Assembly (NCBI RefSeq): GCF_023231945.1
Contig: NZ_JAJLJH010000001.1
Span: forward strand, 1,240,001-1,304,000
DNA length: 64,000 nt
Direction: 5' to 3'
Origin: Scleromatobacter humisilvae
Lineage (GTDB): Bacteria > Pseudomonadota > Gammaproteobacteria > Burkholderiales > Burkholderiaceae_C
Below are positions 16,992-25,239 of this stretch, in pieces. The notes below the pieces were generated by a model. It worked only from the letters and a program-made list of their open reading frames with translations, searched no databases and was not told where the DNA came from. Numbering within the stretch: the first letter of the stretch is position 1; each line of letters opens with the position of its first letter. Both the position numbers and the translations under genes were made by a program.

Positions 16992-18604
16992 TCGATGTCG
17001 CCCAGCAGGTTGCCGCGCGCCATCACGCCCTGCGGATCGAACTCGCGCACCATCGCGGCGATGGCGGACATGCCCGTCGCGCCCTTCTCGGCCGCCAGCC
17101 AGCGCGCGTGGTCCTTGCCGACGCCGTGCTGATGCGTGATCGTGCCGCCCTGCGCGACGATCGCGTCGCCGACGGCGGTCTTGAGCGACTGCCAGCGGGC
17201 GAGCGCGCTGTCGTAGTCCGCGCCGATGCGATAGACGAAGGTCGAGTAGACGCTGGAGCCCTGCGCGTAGACGTGCGACAGGTGCGTGTAGCAATGCGTG
17301 CGCTCGCCGTGCCGTGCCAGCGCGCCGCGGCCGGCGGTCTCCAGCGCGTGCACCATCGCGTCGACGCGCGGCCAGTCGCACGCGGTCTCCATCGTGTCGA
17401 CCGCATAGCCGGCGTCCCACAGCGCGTTGCGCAGGTAGACGTTGGCGAAGCGGCGCTGCGCCCACTTCCTGCCCAGCACGGTGCCGGTGGAGACGCCGCC
17501 GTGCTCCTGCCAGATCGCCGCGGCCGCGCGCTGCATCGAACGGACGGCGCCCGCGCTGGCACCGGTGAAGCCGGCGAACAGCAGGCACTTGCCCTCGCCC
17601 GCGCCGTTGAGCGACAGGTAGCGCTCGAGCCAGCGGATCGCGCCCGCGTGGCCGGCCATCTGCAGCGTCGTGAAGGTCTCGGCCGGATTGGCCAGGCGCA
17701 GCATCGACAGCCCCAGCCTGGCCTGCCCGAGGCGGCGCACCGCGGCCAGGCCGCTGGCCCAGTCGGGGAAGAAGATGCCGACGAAGCGCTCGGCCACGGG
17801 CGCGCGCGTCACGCGCACGCTGGCCTCGGTCAGCACGCCGATGCGGCCTTCGGAGCCGAGCACCCACTCGCGCAGGTCGGGGCCGGCGGCCGAGGCGGGG
17901 AAGGTCGGCAGCGTCCATTCGCGCTCCGGCGTCTGCAGCGTGCCGCCGGCGAACAGCTGCTCGATGCGGCCGTAGCGCGCCGACTGCTGGCCCGACGAGC
18001 GCGTCACCACCCAGCCGCCGAGGGTCGACAACTCGAAGCTCTGCGGAAAGTGGCCCAGCGTGAAGCCGTGGGCGCGCAGCTGGGCCTCGAGGTCGGGCCC
18101 GGCGACGCCGGCCTCGAAGCGCGCGAGCTGCGCCACCGGGTCGAGATCGAGCAGCCGCATCATGCGGCCCATGTTGAGCGTGAGCACCGGCGCGGCGCCC
18201 ACCGGCGTGAGGTGGCCGGCGACGCTGGTCGCGCCGCCGGAGGGCAGCACCTGCACGCCCTGCTCGCGCGCCCACGTCAGCAGCGCGCGCACCTCGGCGC
18301 TGCTGCTCGGGAAGGCGACGCCGTCGGTCACGCGCCCCAGGACGCCGAAGCGCAGCCGCAGCCAGTCGTGCATGGACTGGCCGAAGCTGGCGCGCAGGCG
18401 CGTCTCGGCGCGCGTGTCGACCAGCGGATGCGGCGGCAGCCGCGAGGGCTGGGCGTCGACCTGCGCCAGCGCGGCGGCGAAGGTGGCGTCCGACGGCGGC
18501 TGGCCCTCGCCGATGGCCTGCGCCAGGAAGGCGCGCGCCTCGGGCTTGAGCTCTTCGTGCACGCTGGCATCGCCCCAGCCGTTCCAGCGTCGTTCGGTGG
18601 TCAT
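16988..18604 (-). CDS. FAD-binding oxidase, alkyl-DHAP synthase (AGPS)-like
   Basis: A 538-residue flavoprotein of the VAO/PCMH fold. The FAD-binding region shows VLPSGGATSVAGHLTP (pyrophosphate loop) and FELSTLGGWVVTRSSGQQSARYG. The C-terminus carries the AGPS-type His motif ITHQHGVGKDHARWL and the final GVMARGNLLGD. Eukaryotic AGPS swaps the acyl group of acyl-DHAP for a fatty alcohol in ether-lipid synthesis; bacterial relatives are also called FAD-linked oxidases or lactate/glycolate oxidases, so the reaction is not certain. It is the first gene of the unit with the 71-residue protein, GlpD and FGGY kinase, and is divergent from an AraC regulator. Confidence 0.87.
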   Translation of the reverse strand: MTTERRWNGWGDASVHEELKPEARAFLAQAIGEGQPPSDATFAAALAQVDAQPSRLPPHPLVDTRAETRLRASFGQSMHDWLRLRFGVLGRVTDGVAFPSSSAEVRALLTWAREQGVQVLPSGGATSVAGHLTPVGAAPVLTLNMGRMMRLLDLDPVAQLARFEAGVAGPDLEAQLRAHGFTLGHFPQSFELSTLGGWVVTRSSGQQSARYGRIEQLFAGGTLQTPEREWTLPTFPASAAGPDLREWVLGSEGRIGVLTEASVRVTRAPVAERFVGIFFPDWASGLAAVRRLGQARLGLSMLRLANPAETFTTLQMAGHAGAIRWLERYLSLNGAGEGKCLLFAGFTGASAGAVRSMQRAAAAIWQEHGGVSTGTVLGRKWAQRRFANVYLRNALWDAGYAVDTMETACDWPRVDAMVHALETAGRGALARHGERTHCYTHLSHVYAQGSSVYSTFVYRIGADYDSALARWQSLKTAVGDAIVAQGGTITHQHGVGKDHARWLAAEKGATGMSAIAAMVREFDPQGVMARGNLLGDIE

Positions 18605-18736
18605 GTGGCTATACTCGTTTTCAGGTCGAATGCGCCCACGAAGCCTGGAAAGACGAGGCCCCGGACGCTACGCCGCGATGGTGCGCCGAACGCGCACCGG
18701 CGGCTTGTCTTTCGCCGACAGGCGAGTTGCCACTAC

Positions 18737-19864
18737 ATGCCAGTCCCGCCCGCGGCAACCCCGCCCGCCTCCTCTGCCGTCAACCGGCCCGCGGACGCGC
18801 CCTGCCCGATCCCGCCGGCGCAGGACGCGCGCGTCGCCATGGCCTACGTGCAGACGGCGGTGGCGGCGGCGCAGACGATGGGCGTGACGCCCGCCGCGCT
18901 GTGCGCCGATCTCGCCTGGCCCGCCGACACGCTGGACCCCGCGCGCGACAGCCTCGGCGTCGCCGAATACATCGCGCTGCTGGGCGCGGGCGACCGCCTC
19001 GCGGGCGATCCGGCGTTCGGCCTGCACGTCGGACTGCAGGCGCGGCTGTCCACCTATCCGTTCTACGGCCTGGTGGTGTGCGCCTGCACGACGCTGCGAG
19101 CCGCCTTCGACCAGACCCGCCGCTACGAAGGCCTCGCGCACGACCTCGGCCGCTCGCGCCTGGACGAGCGCGGCGACGTCGCCACCTACTACTGGGACAC
19201 GCCCTGGCTGGCCCAGTGCACGCCCGCCGAGGCGCGCCATCTCTGCGACAGCGTGCTCGCCGGCATCCTCACCTTCGTCAGCTGGCTCGCGCACGAGCGG
19301 CTGCCGGTGCGCGAGATCGGCCTGCCCTATCCCGAGCCCGACGCGGCGATCCGCGCGGCCCATGCGCAGGTCTTCGGCCCCGCGGTCGTCTACGGCGTGC
19401 CCGCCGCCTACGGCCGCTTCGACGCCGCACTGCTCGATCGCCCGGTGCCCAACGCCGACGGCAGCATGCTCAAGGTGTTGCAGCGCCACGCCGACGAGTT
19501 GCTGGCCGCGCGCCTGCGCGAGACCTCGGAGCCGCGCATCGTCAGCGACGTGCGGCGCGAGGTCGCGGCCCAGCTCGCCAACGACCGCGCCCGCGTCGAC
19601 GACGTCGCCTCGGCGCTGGCCGTCAGCACCCGCACGCTGCAACGCAAGCTCGCCGACGCCGGCACCAACTTCCAGGCCGTGCACGACGCCGCCCGCCAGG
19701 CGCTGGCCGAGGAACTGCTGCGCGACTCGCGGCTGAACCTCACGGACGTCGCGTACATGCTGGGGTATCGCGAACAGAGCTCGTTCAACCGGGCCTGCCG
19801 CGACTGGTTCGGCAACACGCCGGCGCGCACGCGCGAGCGCCTGCGCGCGGCCGTCGGCACCTGA
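18737..19864 (+). CDS. AraC-family transcriptional regulator
   Basis: A 375-residue regulator with an N-terminal AraC-type sensing domain (Arabinose_bd family, VGLQARLSTYPFYGLVV region) and a C-terminal pair of helix-turn-helices. The first is VDDVASALAVSTRTLQRKLAD and the second is the classic block LTDVAYMLGYREQSSFNRACRDWFGNTPARTR. It is divergent from the FAD-oxidase/GlpD/kinase genes with a 130-base gap, so it is the likely local activator; its ligand may be a substrate or product of that pathway. Confidence 0.9.
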   Translation: MPVPPAATPPASSAVNRPADAPCPIPPAQDARVAMAYVQTAVAAAQTMGVTPAALCADLAWPADTLDPARDSLGVAEYIALLGAGDRLAGDPAFGLHVGLQARLSTYPFYGLVVCACTTLRAAFDQTRRYEGLAHDLGRSRLDERGDVATYYWDTPWLAQCTPAEARHLCDSVLAGILTFVSWLAHERLPVREIGLPYPEPDAAIRAAHAQVFGPAVVYGVPAAYGRFDAALLDRPVPNADGSMLKVLQRHADELLAARLRETSEPRIVSDVRREVAAQLANDRARVDDVASALAVSTRTLQRKLADAGTNFQAVHDAARQALAEELLRDSRLNLTDVAYMLGYREQSSFNRACRDWFGNTPARTRERLRAAVGT

Positions 19865-20122
19865 GTCCCGAGGTCAAACCAGCGGGTCGGGCGGCAAATT
19901 CGCGCGCCGAGCGGCCGTCGACCTCGACACGGCGCCGGGCCCCGGCTGCGGCGACGGGCCTCGGCACCGGCGAGGCGCGGCGGACGTCCTCGCGCTGCCG
20001 ACATTGCCGTGCGACACCGCGACAGCACGTCTCGGAGCGCCGACATTCCCCCGCGCCGGGCCGACGTCGGGTCTTCCAGCAGCGTCGATCCCCCGTCGAA
20101 GCGGCGCCTTCCCATCCGGACA

Positions 20123-20206
20123 CCTGAAATCGCCCCTAGGCGCGGGAAACTTGCCGCGCCGAAGGGGAAATCTGCCGCTCCGAGGGGCAATGTCGCGGAT
20201 CGGAGC
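20123..20206. repeat. degenerate 21-base tandem repeat
   Basis: Units of 21 bases start at 20144 and 20165 and agree at 17 of 21 positions (GGGAAA..TGCCGC.CCGA.G). Weaker units lie at 20123 and 20186. On the minus strand the array reads as a Pro/Phe/Gly/Ala heptad pattern, but no gene with a plausible start contains it. Confidence 0.55.
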
Positions 20207-20500
20207 GAGGACGCCGCAGCTGCAGAGGCCGGCGCCGGGGCCGAATGCGGGAGGACGCCCGCCTTGACAGGGATGGAGGACACCGTCGGTCCCGGAGGCC
20301 GGAGGGCGGGCAGCGAGCCCCCTTTGGGCCAAGCATCCGTCGAGCCGTAACGGCCGCGGGCCCCTGGGCATTCGCTGGAATCGGCCATCCCGACCGCAAG
20401 GCGGCTCTGGTCGTTTGGTCTTGCAGTGCTGGCGGGATGACCGCTTCCGGCGTCGCGATCGGCAGCTGGCGACCCGTTGCGGCCCTTCGTCGAAGCGAAT

Positions 20501-20520
20501 TGACCGCTCGAAAGCGGTCA
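20501..20520. repeat. perfect hairpin, REP-like intergenic element
   Basis: TGACCGCT-CGAA-AGCGGTCA forms an 8-bp stem with a 4-base loop and no T tract. Similar 'gaccgctt..ggcc' words appear upstream at about 20440 and again near 27510 in another gene-free stretch. From general knowledge, such elements recur between genes in Burkholderiales, but I cannot search for copies. Confidence 0.5.
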
Positions 20521-20904
20521 TCGGAGAGCTGGCACCAAGCCAGTTCGTCAGGGTCTGGACGAGGATCTGCTCGTCCCGAATTTACGGTCTCGACTTCATC
20601 GACAATCGACATTCGACATGCAGGCTGCGCCTTCGATCGAATAGCCGCCACGCCACACGCTCTTCGCCTACGACCTGCGGTCGGTGCGGCGAAGATCCGC
20701 GCTCGCCCGGCGCCCATCGCCGCTGATCGGTCTACTGGCAACGCTGGTCCTGATCGTGATCGGGTACACGCATCAGCGCATCGGTATGGGCGCTGCGCTG
20801 CTGAGAGGAACACTTTTCAGAGAACCAGCATCTGCGCATCAGGGTCGAAGCGACTGCAAGGCAAAGTCCCAGGTTCGCAACGTTTAAGTGAAGAGACCCG
20901 AACG

Positions 20905-21077
20905 TCAATGAAAAGCTTGCGGCCATTCAATGGGCAGACTCGGTTTCGGACTCGGTATCGTCAAAGCGATTGCCGAAATGCACGGCGAGAGCCAGCGTCG
21001 TCAGTGCAAGCCTGCAGCCTGGATCAACCTTCGAATTGCGCTTGCCCTTGAGACAAGCGCTCACGCTGGCACGGTGA
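20905..21077 (+). pseudogene. frameshifted tail of a sensor histidine kinase
   Basis: Read across frames, this stretch gives an F-box-like RPFNG, then in another frame GFGLGIVKAIAEMHG (the G2 ATP-lid motif), then after one more shift ASVVSASLQPGSTFELRLPL (the final strand motif of HATPase_c), ending in a stop at 21075-21077. The order and spacing match the C-terminal end of a two-component sensor kinase. At least two frameshifts and the loss of the N, H-box and dimerisation region show it is a decayed remnant. Confidence 0.7.
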
Positions 21078-21182
21078 GTGCAGGAACTCGGTATGGCTGC
21101 CGTCCGAATTTGCGCTGAAGGCCGCTCGCTCGCGGCTTTCAAGCCTTTCGACAATGTCCGAGCGGGCAAGCCTCCTGCGTTG

Positions 21183-21455
21183 TCAGACAGCTTCGTCGAG
21201 CGCGGGGGTCTTCTGCAGGACGGCGCTCACGCCGGTCGACGCCGGCAGCCGTCGCACTGCGTCCAGCGGGACGTGCACGTCGCGGCCCGTCGGATCGGCG
21301 CCGACGAAGCGAAGCACGGGGGACGCGCTCGAGGCCAGCTTGGGCCAATACCGATGAACCAGATACTCGCCCGGCAAGACGTGCGTGGCCTCGCCCCCGG
21401 CGGCGGAGCCGGCCACTTTCACGCCGGACGGTATCTCGATGCGATAGCACTCCAT
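21183..21455 (-). CDS. hypothetical 90-residue protein
   Basis: A small protein I do not recognise. The ATG at 21455 is supported by a GAGG box seven bases upstream. It begins MECYRIEIPSGVKV and has alternating hydrophobic residues suggestive of a small beta-rich fold, with a conserved-looking YLVHRYWPKLASS centre. It follows an Hsp20 gene by about 60 bases in the same direction, so it is probably the last gene of the heat-shock operon. Confidence 0.6.
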   Translation of the reverse strand: MECYRIEIPSGVKVAGSAAGGEATHVLPGEYLVHRYWPKLASSASPVLRFVGADPTGRDVHVPLDAVRRLPASTGVSAVLQKTPALDEAV

Positions 21456-21517
21456 GATGATCCTCGCGCTGCAAGACGAGGCGGCGGCACTCGCGCGGCC
21501 GCCGCTCCCGTGCAGGT

Positions 21518-21901
21518 TCAGCCGGCCGTCACCTCGATGCGACGCGGCTGCGCCTGGGCCTGCTTCGGGATCCGCAGGGTCAGCACGCCGTCCTTCAGAT
21601 TGGCCTCGATGCGCGCGGCGTCGAGCTCCCGGCTCAGCGTGAAGGTGCGGCGGAAGCGCGGGACATTGACCTCGGCCCACACCGCGCGCATTTCCGCTGG
21701 CGCGTCCAGTTCCACGCGGCCCTCGATGGAAAGGTTGTCGCTGTCGAGCTTGACGTCCAGGCGCTCCTTCGACACGCCCGGCATGTCGGCCAGCAGCGTA
21801 ATGCCGCCGGCGTCCTCGAAGATGTCCACGGCGGGCAGGGCGGGACGTTGCGCCGATTCGGCAGGCTTGTTGGCGGTGGTGAGTTCGTTGCGATCAGTCA
21901 T
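21518..21901 (-). CDS. Hsp20/alpha-crystallin small heat-shock protein
   Basis: A 127-residue small heat-shock chaperone. The alpha-crystallin domain begins VDIFEDAGGITLLADMPGV and ends with the signature DGVLTLRIPK, followed by a short tail. sHsps form oligomers that hold unfolding proteins for refolding by DnaK/ClpB. The C-terminal I-x-I anchor is present only loosely (RRIEV). It is the second of two adjacent Hsp20 genes, 33 bases apart. Confidence 0.93.
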   Translation of the reverse strand: MTDRNELTTANKPAESAQRPALPAVDIFEDAGGITLLADMPGVSKERLDVKLDSDNLSIEGRVELDAPAEMRAVWAEVNVPRFRRTFTLSRELDAARIEANLKDGVLTLRIPKQAQAQPRRIEVTAG

Positions 21902-21934
21902 GTCGGTTCTCCTTCAATCCGTGGTCGTGGGAGG

Positions 21935-22381
21935 TCACTGCACCGCGATGCGCTGCGGTTGCGCGGCGGCGCTCAACGCCACGCTCACGCGCAGGACGCC
22001 GTCGCGGTATGTCGCCTCGACCTTCAGCGGGTCGACGTCGTCAGGCAGGGAAACGGCCCGCGAGAAGCCTCCGTCCGGCCGCTCGTTCGCGTACAGCTGC
22101 ACCTGGGCGTCGCGCTTCGGGATGGCGGCGCTGCGGGCGCCGGAGATCTTGAGGACGTTGCGCTCGATCGTGACGTCGAGCGTCGACGCGTCGAGGCCGG
22201 GCGCGAAGGCGAAGACCTCCACGCTCGTGGGCGTGCGCCCGACGTTGATCTCGGGGAAGGCGCCGTAGCCGACGGCGCGGATGCCGCCGGGCGCGCCTTC
22301 GGCGCCGAACGAGCGCGCGAGCAGGCGCTGCATGGTTTCGAGTTGGTCGAAAAGGCTCTGGGGCCGCAGGGTGTCGATCAT
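21935..22381 (-). CDS. Hsp20/alpha-crystallin small heat-shock protein
   Basis: A 148-residue sHsp more like IbpA in layout, with an N-terminal helix (LFDQLETMQRLLARSF), then the alpha-crystallin domain with PEINVGRTPTSVEVFAFAPG and the end signature YRDGVLRVSVALS. The start has GGAG seven bases upstream. Its divergence from the second copy implies the two are paralogues that may co-assemble, as class A/class B sHsps do. It lies in one orientation with a 60-residue protein upstream. Confidence 0.93.
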   Translation of the reverse strand: MIDTLRPQSLFDQLETMQRLLARSFGAEGAPGGIRAVGYGAFPEINVGRTPTSVEVFAFAPGLDASTLDVTIERNVLKISGARSAAIPKRDAQVQLYANERPDGGFSRAVSLPDDVDPLKVEATYRDGVLRVSVALSAAAQPQRIAVQ

Positions 22382-22494
22382 GTTGAAGCTCCTTCGGTGG
22401 GGTGGACGCGGATACCGGGCCCTGTATCCCGCCGGGAGGGGTCGAGCCTGCCCGCGCGGCTGCGGGGCCGCGGGATCCTCGGGAAATCCGTCGG

Positions 22495-22677
22495 TCAATC
22501 CGCCGGCGTCGGCGGAGAAGAGCGCTGTCGCGGCTCCTCGGGAACGGCGGCGGCGCGCACGCGCCGCAACGCTTCCCTGGCCTGCAGATAGGCGTCGAGC
22601 TGGCGCTCGCTCATCCAGCGCATGCCGCGCGTCCCGCGCGACGAAGCCTGGCGTATCGATGTGGACGTGTTGGCCAT
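22495..22677 (-). CDS. 60-residue protein, first gene of the sHsp operon
   Basis: A short basic protein beginning MANTSTSIRQASSRG with one predicted helix (SERQLDAYLQAREALRRVRA) and a disordered C-terminus. A strong GGAGAGGA box lies about seven bases before the ATG, which makes translation likely. No family is recognised. It sits between the putative heat-shock promoter and the two Hsp20 genes, so it is probably induced with them. Confidence 0.6.
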   Translation of the reverse strand: MANTSTSIRQASSRGTRGMRWMSERQLDAYLQAREALRRVRAAAVPEEPRQRSSPPTPAD

Positions 22678-22744
22678 GATTCAGTCCTCTCCGAATCGGT
22701 TGATGGCAGATCCTCGACGCATCAGCTAGGAGCGGCGTTGACAG

Positions 22745-22751
22745 TTTCAAG
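22745..22751 (-). promoter_or_regulatory. sigma-32-like -35 element upstream of sHsp operon
   Basis: On the minus strand the sequence reads CTTGAAA, identical to the sigma-32 -35 consensus, about 70 bases upstream of the 60-residue gene. The -10 region at the expected distance (TCCTAG/CTAGCT) is a poor match to CCCCAT, so this is a tentative call strengthened by the downstream Hsp20 genes. Confidence 0.4.
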
Positions 22752-22949
22752 CGTCGATCAAGGTCCGTGAAAACCCTTACTCAACGCGCTGGCGCGAGGT
22801 CTTGAACCGGCGCTCCCACCAAGCGAGCCGCCAGAAAGCTTTCTGTCAGCGAGACGACCGTCGGACTGGTGCCACCCTGGATGGGGCGCGGCATCGCGCT
22901 TGCCCTTCTCGCCCGAGCCGGCGCCGCCGGCACATCGCGGGAGCAAGTC

Positions 22950-23117
22950 ATGTTGAGATGGGCACTGATATTCGCGGTCATCGCGATCATCGCGGGCGCG
23001 CTGGGGTTCACCGGGATCGCCGTGGGCGCGGCGGACATCGCGCGTCTTCTGTTCTACGTCTTCGTGGCGCTCGTGGTGATCTTCCTGCTCCTGGGCTTCA
23101 CGATCTTCCGGCGTTAG
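22950..23117 (+). CDS. DUF1328 (YtjA-type) small membrane protein
   Basis: A 55-residue protein with two membrane helices. The family signature is [21 protein letters not shown] followed by [16 protein letters not shown] and the Arg-rich end FTIFRR. GGGAGC lies six bases before the ATG. DUF1328 proteins are stress-associated but have no defined function. It is 22 bases upstream of a DUF421 gene, probably co-transcribed. Confidence 0.92.
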   Translation: MLRWALIFAVIAIIAGALGFTGIAVGAADIARLLFYVFVALVVIFLLLGFTIFRR

Positions 23118-23139
23118 CGGCCTGCACGCGCGAGCGGCG

Positions 23140-23673
23140 ATGGACCACGACACGCTCGAATCGATCTTCAAGCTGACGATGCCCATCGTCGAGCTGGTCG
23201 CGCGCGGCAGCCTCATGTTCTGGTTCCTGGTGCTCATCTTCCGCATCGTGCTGCGGCGCGACGTGGGCTCGATGGGCATCACCGATTTCCTGTTCATCGT
23301 GCTGCTGGGCGACGCCGCGCAGAACGGCATGATCGGGGACGCGACTTCGGCCACCGACGCCATCGTGCTCATCTCGACACTGGTGTTCTGGAACGTCGCG
23401 ATCGACTGGGCGACCTATCGCTGGCCGGCGGCCGAGCGGCTGCTGGCCGCGCGCCGGTTGACCCTCGTGCGCAACGGCAAGCGCAACCGCCGCAACATGC
23501 GCCGCGAGTTCATCTCGGATGCGGAGCTGATGTCGAAGGTGCGCGAAGAAGGCCTGGAGGATCTGAGCCGGATCAAGGCGATGTACCTCGAATCGGACGG
23601 CGAGATCAGCCTGATCCGGCAGCCGGGCTCGCAGGACGACCCGAAGACGCTCGCCCGGCCCCCTGGCCGCTGA
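23140..23673 (+). CDS. DUF421 (YetF-like) membrane protein
   Basis: A 177-residue protein with three N-terminal membrane helices carrying the DUF421 pattern RIVLRRDVGSMGITDFLFIVLLGDAAQN, followed by a cytosolic domain with REFISDAELMSKVREEG and MYLESDGEISLI. This is the same order as YetF, a germination and spore-coat relative in Bacillus of unclear function. It is shorter than some family members because the C-terminal domain is abbreviated. It follows DUF1328 in the stress-gene block. Confidence 0.9.
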   Translation: MDHDTLESIFKLTMPIVELVARGSLMFWFLVLIFRIVLRRDVGSMGITDFLFIVLLGDAAQNGMIGDATSATDAIVLISTLVFWNVAIDWATYRWPAAERLLAARRLTLVRNGKRNRRNMRREFISDAELMSKVREEGLEDLSRIKAMYLESDGEISLIRQPGSQDDPKTLARPPGR

Positions 23674-24246
23674 TCAGCCCGCGAACACCCGGTTCTCCAG
23701 TTGCAGGAGGTGCGCCGCGAAGCCGTCGGGCGCACGCGCGACGCGTCGTGCGCTGGTCCGCACGCGCCTAGCGTTGGTTCAGCGGATGGTCGCGCCTTGC
23801 CAATGGTCTTCGTGCGCCAGTGCCATGGCGACCGCGACCCGGTCGCCCTGGGCGAGCGCGTCGTGGGTGGAGGCGAGACCTCATGGACGAACAGGTGCTG
23901 ATGGCGTGCACCATGCTGCGAAGCATCGGAACGGAGCGCTTTAGGCTGCCGGAACGCCAACGGTCAGGCCTCTTTAACGACTTGCCAGGCGACTCTTGCG
24001 GGAGGGGAGAAATGCGGAACAGAGCTAGTGGAGAACACGCTCAAAGTCGCGTGAGCGCAGCCAAGCTGTGAATTGCAGTGACAGGCTATTTGACTACCCG
24101 TAGACCTACGGGTTCCCGAGCTTTCACTCTTCGGGTGGCCAACTACGGATCGCCTATGGCACAAGGACGCCCGGGTGAGATGACGGGAAGTAGCTGCCCA
24201 CCAATGACAGCTCCTGGCCGACCTGAGACGACCGGTCGCCCCACCG
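23674..24246. other. intergenic stretch; base composition shifts, no gene called
   Basis: No convincing gene is present. The GC content appears to drop after about 23900, and a perfect inverted repeat lies at 24096-24113. A minus-strand frame ending at 23779 (ALAQGDRVAVAMALAHEDHW) looks protein-like but is cut by stops and lacks a start, so it may be a relic. Confidence 0.55.
24096..24113. repeat. perfect 8+8 inverted repeat
   Basis: ACCCGTAG-AC-CTACGGGT is a perfect palindrome with a 2-base centre and no T tract on either side. It sits at the edge of the composition shift, 130 bases from the nearest gene's 3' end. It could be an operator, a recombination site or a remnant; nothing else shows which. 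Confidence 0.5.
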
Positions 24247-25002
24247 TCAGCAGACCCGGCAGTCGACTTCCTGCATGTCGCGGGGCACGGTGTACTTCGA
24301 CCCGTCGTATTGCAACCGGTGCTCGTTGGTTTTCACGCTGGTGGGTGCAAGGCGACATCGGCCGGAAGCGTCCTTCTTGCCCGCTGAATCGGTGATCGTT
24401 TCCTTAACCAGCAGGTCGCGGAAGCCGTGACTGAGCGCCTTGTCGACGACCAGAACCCGTGCAATCTCGCGTCTCTGCTCTTCGCAGACTTCGGCACGGT
24501 TCGAATAGGAGATGCGCATGTCGGCGTTTGACAGGACATTGACGATGTCCTTGCCCCTCACGACGAATAGGGCGAGTTCCTCACCGTCGGTAGGAACACC
24601 GAACAGAGTCATGGAATTGAGCGCGCGTACACCGAAGGCCCGGACGCCGGGCGCGATAAAGTATCTGCCAGTGTCGACCTTGATCTCGCCGAGCTCCGGA
24701 CCGCCGCCGTTTTTCAGCAGGCCCTTGAAGTGGCCGACTGCGATGGACTTGCCGCTGACAAGATCTTCCAAAGACACATCGAGATCGTAGCTGTCCTCTG
24801 ATGCATCCTCCGACGCATCGCGCGGGGAGGCTACGGCCCAGATGTCCTTGTTTAGCTCGAAATCTCTCTTGCAGGCAACGTGTTCTTGGCCGGAACCCGG
24901 TGAATCCGCGAACTTCAGATGCCGCCTCTGGTCATCGCTCGAGCAATTTCCCCAAGCAGACATCGAAAGAACACCGGAGACTACGAATACGGCGAGGCGC
25001 AT
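24247..25002 (-). CDS. secreted Cys-rich hypothetical protein
   Basis: A 251-residue exported protein I cannot assign. The N-terminus is a signal peptide (MRLAVFVVSGVLSMSAWGN), and the mature part has seven Cys, including NCSSDD at its start, HVACKRD, EVCEEQ, GRCRL and the terminal DCRVC, so disulfide bonding is likely. A short direct repeat of DASEDASEDS is seen. The central region has beta-strand character. Base composition is less GC-rich than in flanking genes. It stands alone between gene-poor stretches. Confidence 0.65.
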   Translation of the reverse strand: MRLAVFVVSGVLSMSAWGNCSSDDQRRHLKFADSPGSGQEHVACKRDFELNKDIWAVASPRDASEDASEDSYDLDVSLEDLVSGKSIAVGHFKGLLKNGGGPELGEIKVDTGRYFIAPGVRAFGVRALNSMTLFGVPTDGEELALFVVRGKDIVNVLSNADMRISYSNRAEVCEEQRREIARVLVVDKALSHGFRDLLVKETITDSAGKKDASGRCRLAPTSVKTNEHRLQYDGSKYTVPRDMQEVDCRVC

Positions 25003-25239
25003 AAATCGACGGGTGACGAGGCCTTAGGATCCCGGGATGGTAGCTGAACGCCAATTCGAGCGGCTGGTCCCAGAGCGGCGTCATTTACCCGACACTCTGC
25101 AACATCTCAATCTCCGAAGTCGCTGATGGCTCTCGTGGATGACAAGCCATCGCACCCTGGGATTCGAGGCAGGTGCAGGGTGCCCTTCCCGAAAGCGGAA
25201 AGTCGCGAGCGACCGGTTGTGGCCGGATTGTGACTTCTC

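Larger units (their letters stand above)
19865..20904. other. long intergenic stretch without a convincing gene
   Basis: About 1 kb with only short, low-quality frames on both strands. It holds a degenerate 21-base tandem repeat (20123-20206), a perfect hairpin (20501-20520), and a hydrophobic run (PLIGLLATLVLIVIGY) read from about 20720 on the plus strand that could be the membrane segment of a decayed sensor protein. No promoter stands out. Confidence 0.6.

Noticed and set aside
23779-23884. Protein-like minus-strand frame with ALAQGDRVAVAMALAHEDHW
   Set aside because: No start codon, bounded by stops, and only about 33 codons; at most a relic.
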